Positions 1 through 5,281 of a stretch of DNA of 7,044 bases are shown piece after piece (positions within the stretch are counted from its first letter, which is position 1; the number at the start of each line of letters is the position of its first letter). The position numbers were made by a program, and so were the translations under genes. The stretch is from positions 1-7,044 of the forward strand of contig JALVEA010000444.1 of NCBI GenBank assembly GCA_027008665.1. Direction: 5' to 3'. Below the pieces are notes generated by a model. That model was given only the letters and a program-made list of their open reading frames with translations. It had not been told where the DNA came from and ran no database searches. This DNA comes from Thiotrichaceae bacterium (GTDB lineage Bacteria > Pseudomonadota > Gammaproteobacteria > Thiotrichales > Thiotrichaceae).

Positions 1-117
1 GACTTTCCTTTTTATTACGGTTTGTATGTAAGTAGTTTTTTAGGAGGCTTTCTATTTTCAGATAGCCATTGAGGTGGAAATCTTGGAAAAAATCATTAAA
101 AACGTAGTTTAAAAATA

Positions 118-1602
118 CTAAGTCCCGCAAAAAGTCTTTTTAACCACTTCATGAGGTTTCGGTGGTAAAGCGTATGCTTCTTTTCCTTTTTGTGGTTGAT
201 AAGGGTTTTGCAATACTTGATGTAATTGATGAAAGACGGAGAAATCACCCTCATCTTCAGCGGCTCGAATAGCGGCTTCTATTTGATGATTACGTGGAAT
301 ATATAGAGGATTTGCTGTTTGCATTTTTTTCTGGCGTTCTTTATCGCTAAGCGTTGTTTCATCGTGTAAACGTTTACGCCATTTTTCTAGCCAAGGATTC
401 AATGCTTTAGGGTTTGAAAATAAGACGTGAAGCGTTTTATCCCGACTCATATCGTCTAGGTTCAATTGCGATAGATAATAAAAGGTTAGGGTAAAATCAG
501 CCTGATTCATCGCCATTGTATCCAATAGATCCTCAATAAGCTCTCTATCCCCTTCTTTTTGTTCTAATAAACCTATTTTACGGCGCATTCCGGCCAACCA
601 GTTATTTTCATAATGCTTGGCATACGAATGTAAAATAGTTTCTGCTATTTGAACCCCTGTATTTATATTTGTTTGATTAAATAGAGGCACTAAACATTCT
701 GCTAAACGGGTTAGATTCCATAAACCAATAGAAGGCTGATTGCTATAAGCATAGCGTTTGCCATAATCAATGGAGCTAAAAACTTGTTCATGATCATAAG
801 CATCCATAAAAGCACAGGGGCCATAATCAATGGTTTCCCCCGCAATTGACATATTATCGGTATTCATTACCCCATGAATAAAACCCAACTGCATCCATTG
901 TGCGATTAATGTGGCTTGTCGCTCAACAACTGCTTGAAGTAAGGCAATATAAACATTATTAGCGGTGGAAATTTGCGGGTAATTACGTGCAATCACATGG
1001 TCTGCGAGTTTTTTAATAGATTCCAAATCTCCCCTTGCTGAAAAATATTGAAAGGTTCCGACACGTACAAAACTCGTGGCAACACGGGTTAAAATAGCAC
1101 CTGATACTAATTGCATTCGTGCGATATCCTCGCCTGTGGTGACTGCGGCTAATGCGCGAGTAGTGGATACTCCTAATTTTGCCATTGCCTCGCTGACTAA
1201 ATATTCACGTAAGATAGGGCCTAAAGCAGCACGTCCATCTCCTCCACGGGAATAGTAAGTTCGACCTGAACCTTTTAATTGTAAGTCATAGCGTATCCCT
1301 TTAGGACTAATAATTTCACCGAGTAAAATAGCTCGACCATCACCAAGCTGTGGGCTAAATCGCCCAAATTGATGACCTGCATACGTCATTGCCAAGGGTT
1401 CTGAACCTGTTGCTATTTGATTGCCTGCAAAGATTTCTACCGCTTCTGGGGAGTTGACAACCGTGTCACAAAGCCCTAATTGTTGGGATAAATCATGGTT
1501 GAAGCTAATCAGTTCAGGCTTGGCAACAGGCGTGGGATAAGTGTTGACATAGAAATCATCACCTAGTTTGATATAATGATTGTTAAAAGGGATTGGTTTC
1601 AA
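118..1602 (-). CDS. selO: Protein adenylyltransferase SelO (YdiU family pseudokinase)
   Basis: SelO has a protein-kinase fold but binds ATP in a flipped orientation and transfers AMP to Ser/Thr/Tyr of target proteins. In bacteria it is linked to the oxidative stress response. The 494-residue product is close to the family's usual length (about 480-500). Recognisable motifs are AGHQFGRFSPQLGDGRA (75-91), DLQLKGSGRTYYSRGGDGRA (106-125, probable nucleotide-binding Lys110), LREYLVSEAM (131-140, Glu133), GVMNTDNM (244-251, probable catalytic Asp249) and IDYGPCAFMDAYD (258-270, metal-binding Asp259). The C-terminus is FCGT, with Cys492 third from the end, the position occupied by selenocysteine in animal SelO. 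The stop is TAG, so there is no sign of Sec here. The start is TTG (1600-1602), with a weak GAG six bases upstream. An in-frame TAA lies only six codons further upstream, and the N-terminus PIPFNNHYIKLGDDFY aligns with family starts. The upstream neighbour on this strand is the cyclic-nucleotide-binding gene, 204 bp away. Residue assignments rest on recalled family knowledge. Confidence 0.97.
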   Translation of the reverse strand: MKPIPFNNHYIKLGDDFYVNTYPTPVAKPELISFNHDLSQQLGLCDTVVNSPEAVEIFAGNQIATGSEPLAMTYAGHQFGRFSPQLGDGRAILLGEIISPKGIRYDLQLKGSGRTYYSRGGDGRAALGPILREYLVSEAMAKLGVSTTRALAAVTTGEDIARMQLVSGAILTRVATSFVRVGTFQYFSARGDLESIKKLADHVIARNYPQISTANNVYIALLQAVVERQATLIAQWMQLGFIHGVMNTDNMSIAGETIDYGPCAFMDAYDHEQVFSSIDYGKRYAYSNQPSIGLWNLTRLAECLVPLFNQTNINTGVQIAETILHSYAKHYENNWLAGMRRKIGLLEQKEGDRELIEDLLDTMAMNQADFTLTFYYLSQLNLDDMSRDKTLHVLFSNPKALNPWLEKWRKRLHDETTLSDKERQKKMQTANPLYIPRNHQIEAAIRAAEDEGDFSVFHQLHQVLQNPYQPQKGKEAYALPPKPHEVVKKTFCGT

Positions 1603-1741
1603 AATTTTCTCGGGATATTAGATAAAGATAGTTTGGCAACCTAACATAGCCCCGATTTCTGTTACAAATACACCTAAAATCTTAGTTATATTGTTAGCTC
1701 TTCTGAAATTTTAGAGGCTCACTTTCTTTGATAAATCTCGT

Positions 1742-1778
1742 TGGGCTAAAGCATGTACCAGATAGATGTTTTAGCCCA
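1742..1778. repeat. Strong inverted repeat between the CNB-domain gene and selO
   Basis: The arms TGGGCTAAAGCAT (1742-1754) and ATGTTTTAGCCCA (1766-1778) pair over 13 positions around an 11-nt loop. The single irregular pair is G1751/T1769: a G-U wobble in + strand RNA and a C/A mismatch in - strand RNA. It starts about 28 bp past the stop of the CNB-domain gene, so it could act as a 3'-end stem or transcription barrier. There is no T-run on the far side on either strand, so it is not a classic intrinsic terminator. An operator or the relic of a small repeat element are alternatives. A stem this long is unlikely by chance in 7 kb. Confidence 0.55.
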
Positions 1779-1806
1779 TCAAAATCAAGATGCTAATATT
1801 AACGAA

Positions 1807-2304
1807 CTAACGATAACCCACACCTAAAACGTGTTTATACATATTAGAGAAGTCTTTACTGTTTTCTCGTACCAGTTTATCCAAACTGGTAATAATAAAT
1901 TCTAATAAACTAATTGCAATATTTTGATGTTCTGTGCATAGTTTATCGTACATTTTTCTGGAAATAACTAATGCTACTAAATCATTTTGTTTGCCAACTT
2001 TTAGACTAAGAGAGCGGGGTTTTTTATCAAAAAAAGACATCTCACCTACTAGCGAACCAGAATCAAAATGCCCAACTTCTATTTCATTTCCTCCTTCATC
2101 AACAAGGCGAATTCTGCCTTCTAAAATAAGATAAAACTCATCACTCACATCGCCAACATGAGCAATTACCGTATTTCTTTCAGCATTAAGTACTTCAGCG
2201 AGCGTAACAAATGTAATTTGATCTTCCTTGGAAAAATTACTGCCAAAATTAGGACAGAAAAATTTAAGTTGTTCTATGATCTTCTCTTGGTTTTCAGTTT
2301 TCAT
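1807..2304 (-). CDS. Stand-alone cyclic-nucleotide-binding domain protein (CRP-like effector domain, no DNA-binding domain)
   Basis: This is a 165-residue protein consisting of one cNMP-binding (Crp/cap family) domain. Short N-terminal helices (about 1-20) precede the beta-roll (about 30-115). It contains HVGDVSDEFYLILEGRIRLV (49-68), typical of the family, and a phosphate-binding-cassette-like segment GSLVGEMSFFDKKPRSLSL (83-101). Glu88 and Arg97-Ser98 sit where cAMP-binding members hold the ribose and phosphate, so ligand binding is plausible. The C-terminal helices (about 115-150) match the domain's own helices. There is no helix-turn-helix, transmembrane or enzymatic domain, so it is not a full CRP-type regulator. 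The frame continues to a TTG at 2380-2382 (191 residues). I choose ATG 2302-2304 because it has a good AAGGA nine bases upstream and the extra N-terminus (SHLVLSWSMIPMLYFYY) does not look like the family. The partner and the nucleotide bound are unknown. Confidence 0.85.
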   Translation of the reverse strand: MKTENQEKIIEQLKFFCPNFGSNFSKEDQITFVTLAEVLNAERNTVIAHVGDVSDEFYLILEGRIRLVDEGGNEIEVGHFDSGSLVGEMSFFDKKPRSLSLKVGKQNDLVALVISRKMYDKLCTEHQNIAISLLEFIITSLDKLVRENSKDFSNMYKHVLGVGYR

Positions 2305-2313
2305 ACCTTTGTT

Positions 2314-2318
2314 TCCTT
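2314..2318 (-). promoter_or_regulatory. Shine-Dalgarno site deciding the start of the CNB-domain gene
   Basis: The - strand reads GAAAGGAAACAAAGGT just before ATG 2302-2304, placing AAGGA nine bases from the start. No comparable site precedes the upstream TTG at 2380-2382. This supports the shorter, 165-residue product. Confidence 0.6.
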
Positions 2319-2387
2319 TCTTGTTTAGGTAATAAAAATATAGCATTGGTATCATACTCCAACTCAAAACAAGATGACTCAATTAGT

Positions 2388-2630
2388 TCATCTTATTGGA
2401 TATTTTTTATTAAATTTACAGGGTAGGTAAGCGATAGCGCATCCCTCAAAATCAAGGTATTGAACAGAGTAGATATTAGATTCATCGATAGAAATGTAGC
2501 ATTTTAAAAAAACAAAGCTTTTACTATTGCCACAGTTAGCCCAGATGAATACAATCGGTGGTTGCGTTTTTTGGTTAGGATAGAATTGTGATTTTTTGAC
2601 CCAACAATCCTTAACGATAAAGATTGGATA
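2388..2630 (-). pseudogene. Possible relic of a small gene: 80-codon open frame without a canonical start
   Basis: Read on the - strand, codons run without a stop from 2630 down to a TGA at 2388-2390, giving 80 residues. The conceptual product has a balanced, protein-like composition with five cysteines (9, 33, 44, 64, 71), for example IVFIWANCGNSKSFVF (26-41) and YSVQYLDFEGCAIAYLPC (54-71). There is no ATG, GTG or TTG in the frame, so it cannot start normally. Directly upstream is a TAA (2631-2633). Beyond that the same frame reopens through an ATG (2652-2654) to a TTG (2700-2702). It therefore looks like a roughly 100-codon gene with one nonsense codon, or a fragment. I do not recognise the family. 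It ends 83 bp before the ATG of the CNB-domain gene on the same strand. Chance openness in AT-rich DNA is the main alternative. Confidence 0.35.
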
Positions 2631-2660
2631 TTAATAATGTTCGTGTTTGAACATTGTTGG
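2601..2660 (+). promoter_or_regulatory. Overlapping inverted repeats upstream of hflK (possible operator or leader structure)
   Basis: Three pairings compete for the same bases. AATGTTC (2636-2642) pairs perfectly with GAACATT (2649-2655) around a 6-nt loop, and G-U and A-U pairs can extend the stem to 2631/2660. CCAACAAT (2601-2608) is the exact complement of ATTGTTGG (2653-2660). CAATC (2605-2609) pairs with GATTG (2622-2626), extended inside by TTA/TAA. The first two share 2653-2655 and the last two share 2605-2608, so an mRNA leader could switch folds. As DNA, TGTTC-N6-GAACA is also a palindromic operator-like site. A TTTT at 2664-2667 follows. Stems of 7-8 bp are common in AT-rich DNA, so function is inferred only. 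Confidence 0.3.
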
Positions 2661-2720
2661 ATGTTTTATCCTTAAATCAATAAACCCTAAACTATTTAGC
2701 AAGAATCACGGAGTCACTAC

Positions 2721-3929
2721 ATGCCTTGGAATGAACCAGGTGGTAATAATAACGAAAAAGATCCTTGGAGCGGACGCTCTAAGCGGGGATCAAAAGGAAA
2801 CTCTTCTGGCACGGACAATGTTGAAGAATTAACTCGAAAACTAAATGAGAAAGTAAGTAGCATCTTTGGTGGCAAGTCAAATAATGGCGATGGCAATAAT
2901 GGTGATAACTGGAATGGCATTAATAAATCTGGTGCATTATTAATTGGTGCTATTTTACTGGGTATTTGGCTATTGACAGGTTTTTATACGGTTGATTCGG
3001 CACAGCGTGGGGTCGAATTGCGTTTTGGTGCTTATCAGCAAACAACACAGCCTGGTCTTCATTGGCATCTTCCTTATCCTGTTGAAACTGTTGAACTGGT
3101 GGATGTGGATAAAAATAGAATGGCAAAAGACCGTACTCATATGTTGACAAAAGACGAAAACATTGTTGATGTAGGTGTTTCTGTGCAATATAAAATAAAA
3201 GCCCCTGAAGATTATCTTTTCAATGTTTATCTTGCAGATTATGAACGTCAACAATCAGTCGGTACGCTTTACCACGTCATGCGTAGTGCAGTAAGAGAAG
3301 TCATTGGACGCAACACCATGGATGGGGTTTTAAAAGATAATCGTGCAGGTTTTGCCCCTGATACGCTCGTTGTTATGCAAGAAATTCTAGATAGCTATAA
3401 ATCAGGTCTTCATGTAATTAAAGTTAATTTAACCTATGCCGAAGCACCGAAGCAGGTTAAAGATGCCTTTGATGATGCTAACCGTGCCAGAGAAGATAAA
3501 GATAAGTATAAAAATCAAGCGGAAACATATGAAAAGAAAGTGATTCCTGCTGCTCGTGGTCAAGCTGCTCGTATTATTGAAGATGCAACCGCTTATACGA
3601 GTCAGATTATCTCTAAAGCAATGGGTGATTCAACACGTTTTGAACAATTAGCCATTGAGTATCATAAAGCGCCAGAGGTCACACGTCAGCGCCTCTATCT
3701 TGAAACAATGGAAGAAGTGATGTCGAATAATCAAAAGATTATGATTGATAGTAAATCAGGCAACAATCTACTTTATTTACCTTTAGATAAACTACAAGGA
3801 TCAAGCAATTCAAGCGGTCAAACCCTATCACCTGCAATAGCAAGCGCAGTACAACAACGCATAACAAACAAACAAGATCAAAATTCACGCACAAGTAGCC
3901 GTTCTACTTCAAGGGAGGCACGTCAATGA
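2721..3929 (+). CDS. hflK: HflK, SPFH/Band 7 inner-membrane subunit of the HflKC complex
   Basis: HflK pairs with HflC to form a large cage-like complex on the periplasmic side of the inner membrane. The complex surrounds hexamers of the AAA protease FtsH and modulates its access to membrane substrates. The 402-residue product begins with the hallmark MPWNEPGG, followed by DPWSG and a Gly/Asn/Asp-rich cytoplasmic segment to about residue 68. One transmembrane helix (about 71-89) comes next, then the SPFH domain (about 90-255: YTVDSAQRGVELRFGAY at 89-105, PGLHWHLPYPVE at 111-122). A charged helical coiled-coil region (about 250-335) includes DANRAREDKDKYKNQAE (252-268). The C-terminal tail (about 360-402) is Ser/Gln/Arg-rich and probably disordered. 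E. coli HflK is 419 residues, so the length is normal. GGAG seven bases before the ATG supports the start. The last 4 bp overlap hflC as ATGA. Confidence 0.97.
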   Translation: MPWNEPGGNNNEKDPWSGRSKRGSKGNSSGTDNVEELTRKLNEKVSSIFGGKSNNGDGNNGDNWNGINKSGALLIGAILLGIWLLTGFYTVDSAQRGVELRFGAYQQTTQPGLHWHLPYPVETVELVDVDKNRMAKDRTHMLTKDENIVDVGVSVQYKIKAPEDYLFNVYLADYERQQSVGTLYHVMRSAVREVIGRNTMDGVLKDNRAGFAPDTLVVMQEILDSYKSGLHVIKVNLTYAEAPKQVKDAFDDANRAREDKDKYKNQAETYEKKVIPAARGQAARIIEDATAYTSQIISKAMGDSTRFEQLAIEYHKAPEVTRQRLYLETMEEVMSNNQKIMIDSKSGNNLLYLPLDKLQGSSNSSGQTLSPAIASAVQQRITNKQDQNSRTSSRSTSREARQ

Positions 3930-4984
3930 AAAACCTTACAGGAATCGGCATTGCCCTTCTTTTATTCATTATAAGCTCGTCTACTTATGTTGTTGATCAG
4001 CGTGAAGTTGCGCTTAAATTTCGTTTTAAACAAATTGTTGAATCTAATATTAAGCCCGGTCTACATTTTAAATTGCCTATTATTCATACGATTAAAAAAT
4101 TCAATGCGCAAATACTGACATTGGATGCTAAGCCTGACCGTTTTCTTACTAATGAAAAGAAATATGTTAGTGTTGACTTTTTTGTTAAATGGCGTATTTC
4201 TGATGTGAGTGAATTTTATCGTGCCACTCGTGGCGATATTGCCCGTGCTAAAAATCGTCTTGAAGGCATTATGAAAGATGGTTTGCGTAATGAATTCAGT
4301 AAACGCACCATTCAAGAAGCTATTTCGGGCGAACGAGGTGCAATTATTTCTTCATTACGTACCAAGTCCAATGTTGATGCAAAAGAACTAGGTATTGAGA
4401 TTATTGATGCGCGTGTGAGTCAAATTAACTTCCCTAATACGGTTAGTGAGTCTGTCTATGATCGTATGCGCTCTGAACGCCAACGTGTCGCACAGGATTT
4501 CCGCTCACGTGGTAAAGAGGAAGCTGAAAAGATTAAAGCCGCGGCTGATCGTCAGGCTACTATTATTGTGGCGAATGCTTACAGTAAAGGTGAAACGATG
4601 CGTGGTGAAGGGGATGCTAAATCTGCGGCTATTTATGCTAAAGCCTATTCGAAAGATGCTGAATTTTATGCCTTTTATCGTAGCTTAGCCGCTTATAAAA
4701 AATCACTGGCTAATTCAGGCGATATTATGGTGATTGAACCCGATTCTGAATTTTTTCGTTACTTTAAGCAAAAAAAGATTAGCAATCCTCAGCAAATGCC
4801 ATCGCAAAGTATCAATCAAAGCTCTACTAAACAACACGGTAGACCTCAGTTAAGATCTTATCCGATGTCCTATCCTTCTTATTCTTATCCGCAATATTTC
4901 TATCCTAGCAATGGATTGCAATATCAACAGCATCAAGTACAGACTAAGAAGAAAACAGTAGAATCTGGAATTTCAAAAGAGTGA
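3926..4984 (+). CDS. hflC: HflC, SPFH/Band 7 partner of HflK
   Basis: HflC is the second subunit of the FtsH-modulating HflKC complex. The 352-residue product has an N-terminal transmembrane anchor (about 4-20). The SPFH domain follows (about 21-190), with YVVDQREVALKFRFKQIVE (21-39), KPGLHFKLPII (43-53) and ARVSQINFP (162-170). A helical region rich in Ala, Glu and Lys (about 180-262) includes RSRGKEEAEKIKAAADRQA (193-211) and GEGDAKSAAIYAKAY (227-241). The core ends with the conserved segment EPDSEFFRYF (271-280). Beyond it is an unusual 70-residue Gln/Ser/Tyr/Pro-rich tail with repeated Tyr-Pro (311-327). E. coli HflC is about 334 residues and has only a short tail after this point. The ATG overlaps the hflK stop, with AGGGAGG seven bases upstream, so translation is coupled. 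The TGA overlaps the GTG of the next gene. Confidence 0.97.
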   Translation: MKNLTGIGIALLLFIISSSTYVVDQREVALKFRFKQIVESNIKPGLHFKLPIIHTIKKFNAQILTLDAKPDRFLTNEKKYVSVDFFVKWRISDVSEFYRATRGDIARAKNRLEGIMKDGLRNEFSKRTIQEAISGERGAIISSLRTKSNVDAKELGIEIIDARVSQINFPNTVSESVYDRMRSERQRVAQDFRSRGKEEAEKIKAAADRQATIIVANAYSKGETMRGEGDAKSAAIYAKAYSKDAEFYAFYRSLAAYKKSLANSGDIMVIEPDSEFFRYFKQKKISNPQQMPSQSINQSSTKQHGRPQLRSYPMSYPSYSYPQYFYPSNGLQYQQHQVQTKKKTVESGISKE

Positions 4985-5172
4985 ATATTAATTGGCACGA
5001 TTTACTCACCGCCTTGGCATTAGTATTAATCATCGAAGGGCTTTTACCCTTTACCCTTCCTGAAAAAGTCAAGGAAGTTTATCGTAGCCTCCAACAAGCC
5101 TCTAACAGCAATTTACGTGTGATGGGGCTTATAGGTATGATAGTGGGGCTAGTCTTGCTCTATATTGTTTAA
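4981..5172 (+). CDS. yjeT: DUF2065 (YjeT-like) small inner-membrane protein
   Basis: This 63-residue protein has two predicted transmembrane helices (about 8-25 and 46-62) joined by a short polar loop. The first helix carries LALVLIIEGLLPFTLPEKV (12-30), matching the ALALVLVLEGLGP-type motif of E. coli YjeT, which lies in the same place after hflC. Its function is unknown. Conserved linkage suggests a role near HflKC-FtsH, but that is inference. The start is GTG (4981-4983), overlapping the hflC TGA by four bases (GTGA). There is no strong Shine-Dalgarno site, so it is probably translated by coupling. An initiator further downstream would remove the first helix. Confidence 0.87.
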   Translation: MNINWHDLLTALALVLIIEGLLPFTLPEKVKEVYRSLQQASNSNLRVMGLIGMIVGLVLLYIV

Positions 5173-5233
5173 TCCCTATAAACAGTAGTATACAGTAGCA
5201 TAACCCCCTCCATTCAGTTTTACCGATTAACCC

Positions 5234-5262
5234 TAAGTAGGTTCGTTTTGTTGGCCTGCTTA
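5234..5262 (+). repeat. Small inverted repeat upstream of hisZ
   Basis: TAAGTAGG (5234-5241) pairs with CCTGCTTA (5255-5262) as an 8-bp stem with one G-U wobble around a 13-nt loop. It ends about 20 bases before the hisZ ATG and is not followed by a T-run. It could be a leader hairpin affecting hisZ expression or a partial barrier to read-through from hflKC-yjeT. It could also be chance. Confidence 0.25.
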
Positions 5263-5281
5263 TCATAATAAGATAAACCAC

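Larger units (their letters stand above)
2305..2720. other. Divergent intergenic region between the CNB-domain gene and hflK
   Basis: This 416-bp stretch must hold the promoters of two divergent units: the CNB-domain gene on the - strand and hflK on the + strand. On the - strand, -10-like hexamers TATGAT and TATATT occur about 25-50 bases before the CNB gene's ATG, with TTGAGT upstream at a longer-than-ideal spacing (19-20 bp). On the + strand, TTGACC (2596-2601) resembles a -35 box, but its best -10 partners are poor. TTAACG (2611-2616) with AATAAT (2633-2638) at 16 bp is another weak option. None is firm enough to call separately. The region also holds the start-less open frame at 2388-2630 and the inverted repeats at 2601-2660. 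The hflK ribosome-binding site is GGAG at 2710-2713. Confidence 0.5.

Noticed and set aside
1..72. A + strand open frame from the window edge ending in TGA at 70-72, with a hydrophobic translation (DFPFYYGLYVSSFLGGFLF).
   Set aside because: Only 23 codons are visible and no family signature is present. It could be the tail of a convergent membrane-protein gene, but it cannot be supported from this window.
1753..1827. A 24-codon + strand frame starting at ATG 1753 and overlapping the 3' end of the CNB-domain gene.
   Set aside because: It has no ribosome-binding site and begins inside the inverted repeat. Its composition is explained by AT-rich RNY-like sequence opposite a gene.
2305..2382. 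N-terminal extension of the CNB-domain protein to a TTG at 2380-2382.
   Set aside because: The internal ATG at 2302-2304 has a good AAGGA. The added residues are not family-like and overlap likely promoter sequence.
2421..2446. GGGTAGGTAAGCGATAGCGCATCCCT, an imperfect palindrome around GCGATAGCGC that recalls intergenic repeats of some filamentous bacteria.
   Set aside because: The stem is broken by mismatches, only one copy is in the window, and it lies inside the open frame at 2391-2630. Without a genome-wide copy count it cannot be called a repeat.
1779..2456. The 11-mer TCAAAATCAAG occurs at 1779-1789 and 2446-2456, flanking the CNB-domain gene in the same orientation.
   Set aside because: Several 11-mer matches are expected by chance in 7 kb of AT-rich DNA, and there is no terminal inverted repeat or target duplication to suggest a mobile element.
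2424..2591. A + strand frame antisense to the 2391-2630 frame, with two open pieces of about 26-27 codons.
   Set aside because: It is interrupted by TAA at 2505-2507 and bounded by TAG and TGA. It is codon-aligned with the better - strand frame, so its protein-like look is expected as a mirror.
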